Both the position numbers and the translations under genes were made by a program. DNA of 15,835 nt, taken from NCBI GenBank assembly GCA_030044455.1, contig JASHVU010000045.1, forward strand, positions 1 through 15,835, read 5' to 3'. The notes below the pieces were generated by a model. That model was not told the DNA's origin, ran no database searches, and saw only the letters and a program-made list of their open reading frames with translations. Source of the DNA: Acidobacteriaceae bacterium. Lineage in GTDB: Bacteria; Acidobacteriota; Terriglobia; Terriglobales; Acidobacteriaceae. This document shows positions 8,801 to 15,462 of this stretch, one piece after another (position 1 is the stretch's first letter; each line of letters opens with the position of its first letter).

Positions 8801-9105
8801 ATATTGGGATTTGTTTTGACATCGAAATCAACAAAGATCTGGGCCACGCCGTTATTGGCGCTGACGGAGTTCATGTAGATCATGTTGTCCACGCCATTCA
8901 TTTGTTGCTCGAGTGGCGTCGACACCGCCTGACTCACCGTCTTTGCATCGGCGCCAGGGTAAGTAGCGGTGACCAGAATCTCAGGCGGAACGATGTCTGG
9001 ATACTGCGAAATTGGCAGGGTGAGCAACGAAACCATGCCCACCACCACCGTAATAATGGCGATGACGATGGCAACGATTGGGCGGCGTATGAAGAATCTC
9101 GACAT
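5881..9105 (-). CDS. HAE1-family RND multidrug efflux transporter (AcrB-like)
   Basis: This is the inner-membrane proton/drug antiporter of the pump, 1074 residues (AcrB has 1049). It begins MSRFFIRRPIVAIVIAIITV, the usual first membrane helix, followed by LPISQYPDIVPPEI. It has the expected two halves, each with one helix, a large periplasmic loop and five more helices. The proton relay is intact: Asp407 and Asp408 in GLVVDDAIIVVEAVEHH (the same numbers as AcrB) and Lys942 in GLSAKNAILIVEFAKM. The motif GGFIPTEDQGYMF marks the start of the second porter domain. The C-terminus carries a Gly/Pro-rich tail of about 37 residues after the last helix, a little longer than in AcrB. ATG 9105 is preceded by GGGAG and lies 4 bases after the last base of the adaptor stop codon. 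Substrates cannot be predicted from sequence alone. Confidence 0.98.
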   Translation of the reverse strand: MSRFFIRRPIVAIVIAIITVVVGMVSLLTLPISQYPDIVPPEILVTATYPGADAKTVSQAVSTPLEQQMNGVDNMIYMNSVSANNGVAQIFVDFDVKTNPNIDQVLAQLRVDQAQSQLPAQVTTAGLTVQKALTSPLMLVAINSPTGELSQDFLTNYAIINLQDQLARVKGVSRVQVFGGQYALRVWVEPDKLAKLGVTATDVIQAIQTQNNVNPAGQIGGEPIPKGQQFTYTVRTQGRLVTPEEFGNIILRANPDGSILHLSDVARVELGDQAYGVSARYNQAPSGVMAIYQLPGSNAVETAAAVNQRMKELSATFPPSISYSVPLDTTKAVTAGIHEILLTLFEALGLVVLVVFIFLQGWRATLIPLLAVPVSLIGTFIIFPALGFSINTLSLFGLVLAIGLVVDDAIIVVEAVEHHIDEGMDPKSATEKAMQEVGGPVVAIALILAAVFIPTAAIPGITGRMYQQFAVTIAISVLISAFNALTLSPALASLLLKPREEPRRKSLLARGFGQFNKFFGRTTDGFVNTSRVLIHKSSFAMLGLILVGVIAVLLGRSLPGGFIPTEDQGYMFLALQLPDGASAQRTDAAEQKITDALLKTPGIEGVIAVNNFSLLTQVQSTNSGFFFVNLKPWAVRKSKEQQLEYIQSNLQKQLAGNPDGIAFAFPPPSIPGIGTSGGVTMILEDRSGSDDPTILTKNVYAFLGAISKRPEIAAAIPSYQPAVPQLYADVDKEKALQQQVDLSNIYTTMQTFMGGYLVNYFNRFGRQWQTYVEADGSSRTNIANIDQFYVRSANGSQVPLSSLVKVSRATGPEFIYRFNEFNAAQLNITGAPGYSSGQVRKALEEVFHETMPPGAGFDYSGMSFQEQQAEKGVPSWAVFGLSLVFVFLILAALYESWTLPFSVLLSTPVAILGAYLALHARHFENDIFATIGLVMLIGLSAKNAILIVEFAKMNYERGESICDAALDAARLRFRPIMMTALAFIVGCLPLWAASGSGAASRRILGTVVVGGMTLSTVLGLIFIPVTFAVVEYLSHRFVRGGQGTTMDTICGPGAPSGAPSDPIGVHAGMEGGQA

Positions 9106-9108
9106 CGG

Positions 9109-10326
9109 CTATCTCCCGCCCGATTGCGCCGACTGCGAAACGGCGGCAGGTAGTACTGAAACTTCCGGAGTAATTGGCTCTCCTTCGCGTAGCTTCTGTA
9201 CGTTGTCGGTGATGACCAGGGACCCGCCGCTAAGACCACTCTGCACGACCCAGTTATCGCCATACTGTGGACCGAGAGTCACGTTGTTTACGTGAACAGT
9301 GTCGTTCGCAGCAACGGTATACACCTGTTCCTGGCCCTGGAAATCATTTACCGCCGTCTGCGGAACAAGAACCGCGTTGTGGAGAACCTCGGTCGCTGCC
9401 TTTACTCTGCCGAACTGTCCGGGACGAAGAATATTTCCCGGATTTGAGAATGCTGCGGCGATCCGAATCGCGCCAGTTTGTGAATTCAACTGTCGGTCTA
9501 CAAAAACGACGCGCCCTTTTTGTGAATAGACTTCGCCGTCGGACAGAATCAGAGTCAATGGAATTTTTGACGCGCCGTCAAGAAGGTCGCTGCCCCCTTT
9601 GCTTGCCTGTTTCGTCAACGCAAGATACTCGCTGTCAGAAATTGAAAAATAAACTTTGATCGGATTAAGCTGTGAAACTGACGTCAGCACGGATTGGGTA
9701 CTTACAAGATTTCCGACCTGCGTCGTCGCCTGGCCCGCCACACCGGTAATCAAAGATCGAACCTTGGTAAAACCGAGATTCAAGTTCGCCGTCGCAACCG
9801 CGGCCTCTGCGGTCTTAACGGCAGCTTCCCCTTCCGCTCTCTGCTGCATTTCATTGTCTAGCTGGCTTTGGGCAATCGCGTGCGCTTCTGCCAGCGGGGT
9901 GTCGCGGTTCACGTTGATTTGTGCGAGAGCGAGTTGCGCCTGTGCCTGGCCCAATTGGCCCTGTGCCTGTTGAAGGGCTGCTTCGAACGGGCGGGGATCG
10001 ATTTCAAACAAGACTTGCCCTTCTTGAACTTGTGAACCTTCGCGATAATCCTGGCGAATGAGATACCCGCTCGCCTGAGGCTGAATTTGCGCGTTCACAT
10101 ATCCATCAAGTGTGCCGACCCATTCACTGGTTATGGGCACATCGCTCAGCGCAGCGCTTATCACCGTGACCTTCATCCGCGGACGGGGGCTCGAAGACGC
10201 AGCACTTACCCGGTTTCCACATCCCGAGAGCATTACAGTTCCAAGAAACAATGCACCCGTAAAGGCTGCAAACATACCCTGGTAAAGGAGAGCAGTCACG
10301 GCTCTCCGTCCGTGTGGCGCATTCAT
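9109..10326 (-). CDS. RND efflux periplasmic adaptor (membrane fusion protein), AcrA-like lipoprotein
   Basis: This is the adaptor that bridges the transporter and the outer-membrane channel. The 405-residue protein has an N-terminal lipoprotein signal, TGALFLGTVMLSGC, placing the lipid on Cys36. Domains follow the family order: membrane-proximal strands (VTVISAALSDVPITSEWVG), the first half of the barrel-sandwich (lipoyl-like) domain at about 78-112 with GYLIRQDYREGSQVQEGQVL and FEIDPRPFEAAL, an alpha-helical hairpin rich in Gln/Ala at about 113-183, the second lipoyl half (VGNLVSTQSVL), a beta barrel (KVYFSISDSEYLAL) and the C-terminal membrane-proximal domain with LRPGQFGRVKAATEV and VPQTAVNDFQGQEQVY. 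ATG 10326 was chosen because GGAGAAA lies about 8 bases upstream and the signal peptide begins there; the open frame extends 37 codons further upstream without family features. It is the first gene of the pump operon; a 578-base gap precedes it, probably containing its promoter. Confidence 0.96.
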   Translation of the reverse strand: MNAPHGRRAVTALLYQGMFAAFTGALFLGTVMLSGCGNRVSAASSSPRPRMKVTVISAALSDVPITSEWVGTLDGYVNAQIQPQASGYLIRQDYREGSQVQEGQVLFEIDPRPFEAALQQAQGQLGQAQAQLALAQINVNRDTPLAEAHAIAQSQLDNEMQQRAEGEAAVKTAEAAVATANLNLGFTKVRSLITGVAGQATTQVGNLVSTQSVLTSVSQLNPIKVYFSISDSEYLALTKQASKGGSDLLDGASKIPLTLILSDGEVYSQKGRVVFVDRQLNSQTGAIRIAAAFSNPGNILRPGQFGRVKAATEVLHNAVLVPQTAVNDFQGQEQVYTVAANDTVHVNNVTLGPQYGDNWVVQSGLSGGSLVITDNVQKLREGEPITPEVSVLPAAVSQSAQSGGR

Positions 10327-10538
10327 AAATGATTTCTCCGTTAGAGATTTGACATAGGAAATGGACTCTACGACGCGGTCGTTCGCGCCACGTGCATACG
10401 CATACTTGTCCAGCTTTGATGAACTGGGGGCGAGCATGGATTCACAAACTCAAATTGGCCGCACCTGGCAACCAAAGCAATCTGGAACCTGTCCCGGGGA
10501 TTCTCAACATTCTTTATCCTGCGAACTGAAGGGTGAAT

Positions 10539-10694
10539 ATGTCTGGTTCCAAGGGGAGCAGGTGCAAAGCGTTCTCTTACCAGGAAGTGGGCTGCTATCA
10601 AGCGATTGGTGTCGCCCGCGGCGCCGACGCCTTGCGCGCCAAATACCTTCACATTGACACAGAAGCGCAGAGGACAACGAAGGGATTCCGCTGA
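10539..10694 (+). CDS. Candidate small protein, 51 aa, unknown function
   Basis: The frame starts at ATG 10539 with a well-placed GAAGGG ribosome binding site about 6 bases upstream, and ends at TGA 10692-10694. It encodes a basic, cysteine-containing peptide beginning MSGSKGSRCKAFSYQEVGCY and continuing QAIGVARGADALRAKYLHID, then TEAQRTTKGFR. Third codon positions are about two-thirds G or C, higher than second positions, which is mildly supportive of coding. There is no signal peptide or membrane helix, and I recognise no family. It is the only plus-strand candidate among minus-strand genes, and its 3' end overlaps a minus-strand candidate frame, so at most one of the two may be real. It may also be chance. 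Confidence 0.35.
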   Translation: MSGSKGSRCKAFSYQEVGCYQAIGVARGADALRAKYLHIDTEAQRTTKGFR

Positions 10695-10897
10695 GACTCA
10701 AGCCGCATATCCCACAGCGGCTCGCGATGGCGCAGCACGATGCCCTTCTCACGCTCATCGGGTAGGAATTCCGGTCTTAGGGTGAAGCGCCTTTCGACGA
10801 ATCCGGGAATTGTTTGGGGTAGATTCTCCCGGCGCCGAGTGGCCAAAAGAATTCCGTCACATTGTGCGGGATCAGTTGAGCCGAGAAACTGCTCCAC
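10649..10897 (-). CDS. Candidate open frame, 82 aa, unknown function (possible remnant)
   Basis: This frame starts at a GTG 7 bases after the TPR gene stop and would encode an 82-residue charged protein containing GILLATRRRENLPQTIPGFV and ERRFTLRPEFLPDEREKG, ending FVVLCASVSM. No clear ribosome binding site precedes the GTG. The amino acid composition is plausible for a soluble protein, and the close spacing behind the TPR gene would allow translation from the same message, but I recognise no family and see no conserved motif. The last ten codons fall in a purine/pyrimidine-biased CACAGAAG-type stretch that often gives meaningless translations. It could be a decayed gene end. Confidence 0.25.
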   Translation of the reverse strand: MEQFLGSTDPAQCDGILLATRRRENLPQTIPGFVERRFTLRPEFLPDEREKGIVLRHREPLWDMRLESQRNPFVVLCASVSM

Positions 10898-10904
10898 CGA
10901 CAGA

Positions 10905-11864
10905 TCAGTGCAAGGCCATTGCGGTGATGCGGCAATCTACGCACTGTTCCTGATAGAAGGCTTTCAGCTTGGTTTCAGCATCGCTCCTTATCTGAATCGC
11001 CTCTGCACGTAAACCGTAAGATTCGAGCGCTTGAGCATATTCAACCTGCGCCAGGAGAAAGCGCGGGTTATTCGTACCAACGGTCTCGCCCAGAATTGCA
11101 CGTCCTTTGCGCATATTGATCAGAGCGTCGCTGACATTGCCCTCGTTAAGATGCGCCTTGCCTAGCAGCATGTAGGCCCACCCCACCTGAGGATTCTCAT
11201 CGCCATAGGAATGTGTCAGGTACCCGATTTCCTTCGCGTAGCCGTCCACTGCGGCGCGTTCGTGCCCCCTCAACTGCGCAAGCCAAGCTTGGGAGGATGT
11301 GATAAATGCGTAGAAAGCATCATCCAGTGCGGGTGCGAGCTGTGACTCCTTCATCGCCTTGTCAAGCCATGCTTGAGCTTTCCTGGTGTGCTTCAGGCCA
11401 AGTTCCAAATCTGCGAGGCTCGCGCAGTCAACAGCAATACCCTCATGATTGTCGATTTGCCGGTCAACTTGAAGTGCGTGTAGTTCCATCTGAGCCGCCG
11501 CGTCAAACTGCCTCATATCACGTAAGAGCGATCCCAACAGGCTCAACGCTGACGCGTAATCCGCGACACTTTCATCTCGCCCTTTAAGAATTTGAATCGC
11601 ATTCTCGTAGGCCGTCATCGCTTCCTGAAATTTACCCTGATGCTGCAAAGCCGAGCCGAGTATAATATACGCTTTACCGCGGTCGGTTTGAGTCAGTTGT
11701 GCCGAATCCAAGACCAGTCTCGCCACCTCGGTCGCCTCTTCGAAATGACCCTCCGTACATAGTTCTATTGCCGCACGGAACCGCTGCTGAAGGTCTGCCT
11801 GCGCTGAGAGTGAAAGAGCCAGAGAAAGAGGTATCAATAGCAAGATAGACAAGAGCCGAGTCAT
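10905..11864 (-). CDS. Secreted TPR-repeat protein
   Basis: This 319-residue protein probably acts as a periplasmic protein-binding scaffold; no enzymatic motif is seen. Residues 1-23 form a signal peptide, MTRLLSILLLIPLSLALSLS followed by AQA, with cleavage before DLQQRF. The rest is a run of about seven helix pairs of tetratricopeptide type, with recognisable units such as GKAYIILGSALQHQGKFQEA, ASALSLLGSLLRDMRQFDAA, GWAYMLLGKAHLNEGNVSDA and AQALESYGLRAEAIQI. The C-terminus carries a Cys-X-X-Cys (Cys308 and Cys311). ATG 11864 was chosen because AAGGAG lies about 10 bases upstream and the signal peptide begins there; 27 further codons upstream look non-coding. It lies 123 bases downstream of the beta-propeller gene on the same strand, so co-transcription is possible. 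Its partner and role are unknown. Confidence 0.85.
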   Translation of the reverse strand: MTRLLSILLLIPLSLALSLSAQADLQQRFRAAIELCTEGHFEEATEVARLVLDSAQLTQTDRGKAYIILGSALQHQGKFQEAMTAYENAIQILKGRDESVADYASALSLLGSLLRDMRQFDAAAQMELHALQVDRQIDNHEGIAVDCASLADLELGLKHTRKAQAWLDKAMKESQLAPALDDAFYAFITSSQAWLAQLRGHERAAVDGYAKEIGYLTHSYGDENPQVGWAYMLLGKAHLNEGNVSDALINMRKGRAILGETVGTNNPRFLLAQVEYAQALESYGLRAEAIQIRSDAETKLKAFYQEQCVDCRITAMALH

Positions 11865-11987
11865 CCTTGTATAACTCCTTTGCCGCGAACATCTGAACAC
11901 GCAAAACAGAAAACGGATCCTTGCGGTTGAAATGCGATTGCTCATACCGTCACGTGGATCTACAGGTGGACGGCGTCGCGTCGACTT

Positions 11988-13058
11988 TTATCGATTCGAC
12001 GGTGCTTGTGGCTCCGAATTCGCGCCGTACACAAACAGCTCGAATGTTCCAGGCACCATTGACGGCGGGGTATGAGGTGTTTTGGGCTGCGGACCAAGTT
12101 GGGCAGAAACAAGAAAGACACGGTGAGTCTTGGGATCAAGCTCCATGGTGCGAGCACCGCGTATCGTTGGGACGTTTGCGATGACAGAGTAGGAATCTGG
12201 AGAGTCTTCGTGGACTACGGTCAACGTCCCAACGCCATTCGAACTGAATACCATCTGCGTTCCTGGGTCGAATCGATTTGCGTCTACGCCATCGCCAATC
12301 GGAATTGTGGTCACTATCTTGCCGTTGTCGGCGTTCATCACCACCAATGTTCGATTTCGGCAACCGATGAAGATGCGGTGATGAACGGCGTCGATCGCCA
12401 TTCCTGACGGGCTTTCGCCGGGCGCAAGCGGCCAACGGTTCAGAATTCGAAGGGTTCTCGAATCGATTTGCAACACATCGCTTTTGTCCTCGAGGTTGTT
12501 GTAGATATGGCCACGGCCATCGGACGCCGCGAACTCTGGGCGGCCGCCAAGTTCTGCGCTTCCCACCGCCTCTCCAGTCGCCGCACTTATTGCCGTAACT
12601 TTGCCATCACCGCTGAAAGCAAAGACTCGTTTTGAACTCGCATCATAGATGATCCCGTCAGGGCCTTTGCCGGTAGTGGCGGTTGCGGTCTTCTTCAGAG
12701 TCCGGAGATCGAAGATGGTGATTCGATTCGCTTCGTCTTCGGTAATAAAGCCCTTACCGAATTCAGGCGCAATTGCGATTCCGTGGACGCCGTGAATGTC
12801 TGGAATGTCTCCGACCACTTGATAGTTGTCCGCATCAACGACCATCACGTGCGACCAGCGAGAGATGTAAAGCCGCCTGGCCTGAGGATCAATTGCAAGA
12901 TAATCCCAGAATCCCTCACCTCCGAGAATCCGGCGAGCTAATCGATGGAAGTCAGTTGAGGTGGACGCAAACAGCGAACCAATTGTCGCCGTGTAAACTG
13001 CCAGGATTGCCAAAGCGCTGATCAGAGCTGTCCGAGCTGAGTAGAAATTGCCTTTCAC
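11988..13058 (-). CDS. Secreted YncE-like beta-propeller protein (YVTN/NHL-type repeats)
   Basis: This is a 356-residue exported protein. Residues 1-31 form a signal peptide or anchor (ALISALAILAVYTATIGSLF, likely cleavage after LFA). The body is built of repeated blade units of about 40-45 residues with a shared pattern of Gly-X-Ala/Ile-Ile-Asp and a following Arg-X-Phe/Tyr-Ile strand: DYLAIDPQARRLYISR, HGIAIAPEFGKGFIT, DGIIYDASSKRVFAF, SGMAIDAVHHRIFIG, RTMELDPKTHRVFLV. This is typical of YncE/YVTN propellers, which usually serve in binding and are seldom enzymes. The start is a GTG at 13058, supported by a near-perfect AAGGAGGT about 7-8 bases upstream. The C-terminal region is Pro-rich (PKTPHTPPSMVPG). 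It lies 178 bases downstream of the response regulator gene on the same strand, a gap large enough for its own promoter. A role as a periplasmic partner of the adjacent TPR protein is speculation. Confidence 0.86.
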   Translation of the reverse strand: MKGNFYSARTALISALAILAVYTATIGSLFASTSTDFHRLARRILGGEGFWDYLAIDPQARRLYISRWSHVMVVDADNYQVVGDIPDIHGVHGIAIAPEFGKGFITEDEANRITIFDLRTLKKTATATTGKGPDGIIYDASSKRVFAFSGDGKVTAISAATGEAVGSAELGGRPEFAASDGRGHIYNNLEDKSDVLQIDSRTLRILNRWPLAPGESPSGMAIDAVHHRIFIGCRNRTLVVMNADNGKIVTTIPIGDGVDANRFDPGTQMVFSSNGVGTLTVVHEDSPDSYSVIANVPTIRGARTMELDPKTHRVFLVSAQLGPQPKTPHTPPSMVPGTFELFVYGANSEPQAPSNR

Positions 13059-13236
13059 CCGACCGACCTCCTTCGCGTGGACCGTCAGTGGCGACGCCTC
13101 CAGCGATTCCTCCGGGAAAGCGATTGCCAGTGTCTGACACAGAGAGTATCCGTGAAAGGTTTGTCTTCTCTACTGATTTGGCGTGAAGTGCTTTTCTACG
13201 GGTGCAGAAAGGAAAGTTCGGTAAAGGGAGGAGGAA

Positions 13237-13977
13237 TCAGCCGCCCATTTCATCGAAAAACGATGCGCGGAAATTTCGGCTCAGGGTCACTTCGTCACCA
13301 CTTGCCAGTTTCACGATGTAATCGCCGTGAAAGAATGGCTGCAGTCCGCGCACAGCGGATTTGCGAACGATCGTCGATCGATGAATGCGAATGAATTGGT
13401 CCGGATCAAGTCTATCCTGCAAACCCTGAATCGTCAGCCGCGCGATGAACGCGCCGCCCGCTGTCGTATGAACAACAACGTACTTGTTGGCCGCTTCGAT
13501 CCAGACAATCTGATCGACTGGCACAAAAATGAAGCCGGTCCCTTCCCTGATTGAGAGCCACGAAAGCCAGCGGTCTTCATCGTTGCCCATCGCAGCTTCA
13601 GTCAAATTCATTCGACGACGTGCCCGCTCCAGGGCAGTCAGGAGCCTTTCCTTGTCAAAGGGTTTGCAAAGGTAGTCGATGGCCTCGACCTCAAAGGCAC
13701 GGACTGCGTACTCGCTATAGCCGGTGACAAAAATAAACAACGGCAACCTCGACGAATCGATCCTCTCAACCAATTCGAGCCCATCCAGGTCCGGCATCTG
13801 GATATCGAGGAACACGATGTCGGGTGCGTGTGTTTCGATCTGCTCCATGCCCTCGGCCCCGCTTGATGCCTCACCAACAACACACACATTCGATTCGCCC
13901 TCAAGCAGCTCGGACAAATATCGGCGCGAGTGGAGCTCATCATCTACGATCAACGCGCGCATGGGCGTTTGCGCCAT
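13237..13977 (-). CDS. LytTR-family response regulator
   Basis: This is a 246-residue DNA-binding response regulator paired with the kinase encoded just upstream. The receiver domain (about residues 6-125) shows the acidic pocket Asp12/Asp13 in ALIVDDE, the phosphoacceptor Asp58 in DIVFLDIQMPDLDG, Thr85 in IFVTGYSEYAV and Lys105 in YLCKPFD. A linker leads to a LytTR domain (about 143-243) with the family landmarks FVPVDQIVWIEAANKYVVVH, DPDQFIRIHRSTIVRKSAV and DGEVTLSR-like GDEVTLSRNFRASF. LytTR regulators bind pairs of short direct repeats, usually near their target promoters. The ATG at 13977 has GAGGA about 10 bases upstream; Met6 is a weaker alternative. The gene begins 28 bases after the kinase stop codon, so the two are co-transcribed. 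Confidence 0.97.
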   Translation of the reverse strand: MAQTPMRALIVDDELHSRRYLSELLEGESNVCVVGEASSGAEGMEQIETHAPDIVFLDIQMPDLDGLELVERIDSSRLPLFIFVTGYSEYAVRAFEVEAIDYLCKPFDKERLLTALERARRRMNLTEAAMGNDEDRWLSWLSIREGTGFIFVPVDQIVWIEAANKYVVVHTTAGGAFIARLTIQGLQDRLDPDQFIRIHRSTIVRKSAVRGLQPFFHGDYIVKLASGDEVTLSRNFRASFFDEMGG

Positions 13978-14005
13978 CGGTCAGAAATTCCTCGATTCGT
14001 CCAGT

Positions 14006-15196
14006 CTATTTGGCCTGATTAATAATGTTCCGGTCTGCCGGCGTTTTCTCAATCGCCGAATCGATTTCAGAGTCCTCGAATCTTTCGAGGCGCAATGTTG
14101 ACGCAGCTTTGTCGGTCTTCTTCTTCTCGGCATTCTTATAAGGAATTGATATCTCGATCTGAACACCGCCTTGTGGCCGCTCATTGTATTGAAATATGAA
14201 CGAATCCCCGTAGTGCAGGCGGAGCCGGTCTTTGGTGTTGGTGAGTCCAACTCCAGGCCGCAAAGTCGTCGATGCCCGAGTGGGAACCGGGCCATCATTC
14301 GAGATCATCATACGAAGCCATTCTCCGTCCCGGTAAGCCCTGAATCGGATTTCACACAATCCAGTAATGCGTGCCGCGCCATGCCGGACGGCGTTTTCGA
14401 ACAGCGGTTGCAGAAACAACTGCGGAACTTCGGCACGCGCCGTTTCCGGTCCAATATCGTAGTGAATCACCAGACGATCTTCCATCCTTAACTTCTCAAT
14501 ACCCAGATATAGGTCTGCGAATTTTAGATCTTCGGCGAGACTGCACGTCAGACTGCCATTGTCCTTCAGCGTAAACCGCAGAAGCTCTCCGAGTGCAATC
14601 ACCATGCGGCGAGCAGCGGGCGGTTGCTCAAAAATCAGACTGGCAATGGTATGCAGTGTATTGAACAGAAAATGCGGGTGCAGCTGCATACGCAAAGCGT
14701 CGAGGCGGGACACGGCAAGTTGGCGCTCCAGTTCGGCGCCACGCGTCTGTTCCACCTGAAGGTTTTGCCAGACTCTCAATCCTTCGAGCGCGACAACGAT
14801 CACAATGCCGATCAGAACATCGGAGGGGTAGAATCTGCCAGATTCAGACTTGAGGAACGACCACACCGAATCACCGGCTGTGTGATAAGGGAAGTAGGTG
14901 AAGAACAGAATCACCCACTGAATCAGCATTACGGGCGCTGCAAGCGCAGCAACAATGAGCAATAATGTAGCGATATTTCGGATTCGGCGCGGTCCGTACA
15001 GGGGAAAGGTGCGCGTGCATCGCGTCAGCAGCGGCAACATAAGCGCCCATAGGGCAAAATGCACGGCGTTTGCGTAGAGGGCAAATGCGGGAGGCTTATG
15101 CTCGCCAATGTCTCCCACCAGCAGAATCGCGGTGAAGAAAACAGATGCGAGCGCCCAGCCCATCAGCACGAACCGGATTCTCAGAAAATAACGCAT
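14006..15196 (-). CDS. LytS/YehU-type membrane sensor histidine kinase
   Basis: This is a 396-residue sensor kinase. The N-terminal half carries four likely membrane segments, around residues 9-28, 38-58, 74-102 and 126-141, with no recognisable extracellular sensor domain, so the signal may be sensed in the membrane. A short coiled linker ([20 protein letters not shown]) leads to the His_kinase domain motif [20 protein letters not shown], with His175 as the phosphoacceptor. The ATPase domain shows the N box [17 protein letters not shown] (Asn268), the G1-type ISNDGP and the G2 box [17 protein letters not shown], ending [14 protein letters not shown]. An unusual charged tail of about 42 residues (354-396) follows the ATPase core. 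ATG 15196 has only a weak ribosome binding site. Its partner is the LytTR regulator 28 bases downstream. Confidence 0.97.
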   Translation of the reverse strand: MRYFLRIRFVLMGWALASVFFTAILLVGDIGEHKPPAFALYANAVHFALWALMLPLLTRCTRTFPLYGPRRIRNIATLLLIVAALAAPVMLIQWVILFFTYFPYHTAGDSVWSFLKSESGRFYPSDVLIGIVIVVALEGLRVWQNLQVEQTRGAELERQLAVSRLDALRMQLHPHFLFNTLHTIASLIFEQPPAARRMVIALGELLRFTLKDNGSLTCSLAEDLKFADLYLGIEKLRMEDRLVIHYDIGPETARAEVPQLFLQPLFENAVRHGAARITGLCEIRFRAYRDGEWLRMMISNDGPVPTRASTTLRPGVGLTNTKDRLRLHYGDSFIFQYNERPQGGVQIEISIPYKNAEKKKTDKAASTLRLERFEDSEIDSAIEKTPADRNIINQAK

Positions 15197-15462
15197 TCTC
15201 GACCCGCATCCTGATGAAGATTAATACTTGCGACCTGCAAATGACCAAATTCGGCGCAATTCCAATTCGCCGTGCTCGGAGGCAATTTGCGGGCCCGTTT
15301 TCTCGCGGCAGCAAAGATCAGGTTCGAAGCCGCCGGGCCGATGGGAGGCACTGAGGGCTCACCGATACCCGAGGGCGATCCCGTAACGCTCACAATATGC
15401 ACTTCTGCCTTCGGCATTTCGTTCATGCGCAACATGCCGGGGGAACCTCGAACTCCTCCCAC
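15181..15462 (-). pseudogene. Decayed 3' fragment of a molybdenum hydroxylase large subunit (isoquinoline 1-oxidoreductase beta-subunit type)
   Basis: A minus-strand open frame of 93 codons contains [20 protein letters not shown], then [17 protein letters not shown], then [15 protein letters not shown] (roughly 15435 down to 15277). This order matches the extreme C-terminus of IorB-like xanthine dehydrogenase-family subunits, including the GxGEP segment whose glutamate (codon at 15360-15358) is the catalytic Glu near the molybdenum cofactor. Intact proteins of this type are roughly 700 residues or more; here an in-frame TGA lies just upstream of the GTG that opens the frame, and no further homology is seen upstream in any minus-strand frame I translated. 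The natural stop also seems lost, since the frame runs on past KLPP through unrelated codons and overlaps the first codons of the kinase gene. It is therefore a non-functional remnant left by deletion. Confidence 0.75.
15221..15248 (-). promoter_or_regulatory. Possible sigma-70-type promoter for the kinase/regulator genes
   Basis: Read on the minus strand, TTGGTC (15248-15243) and TATTAA (15226-15221) are separated by 16 bases, and the -10-like box lies 24 bases before the kinase ATG. The spacer contains a small inverted repeat TTGC-N5-GCAA. The match to the consensus is only partial, and acidobacterial promoters are poorly defined, so this is a weak call. It would lie inside the decayed IorB fragment. 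Confidence 0.28.

Larger units (their letters stand above)
10327..10904. other. 578-base gap upstream of the efflux operon
   Basis: No confidently assignable gene lies here. It should contain the promoter for the efflux operon and the transcript end of the TPR gene, but I could not identify convincing -35/-10 boxes or a terminator. It does hold two candidate small open frames on opposite strands that overlap at their 3' ends (listed separately), a tandem hexamer GCATAC x2 at 10394-10405, and a purine-rich CACAGAAG/CGCAGAGG stretch near 10655-10682. No divergent regulator gene is present. Confidence 0.55.

Noticed and set aside
10394..10405. Tandem GCATAC GCATAC repeat as a LytTR operator
   Set aside because: LytTR sites are usually about 9-base imperfect repeats spaced by 12-13 bases; a directly abutting hexamer pair does not fit and may be chance.
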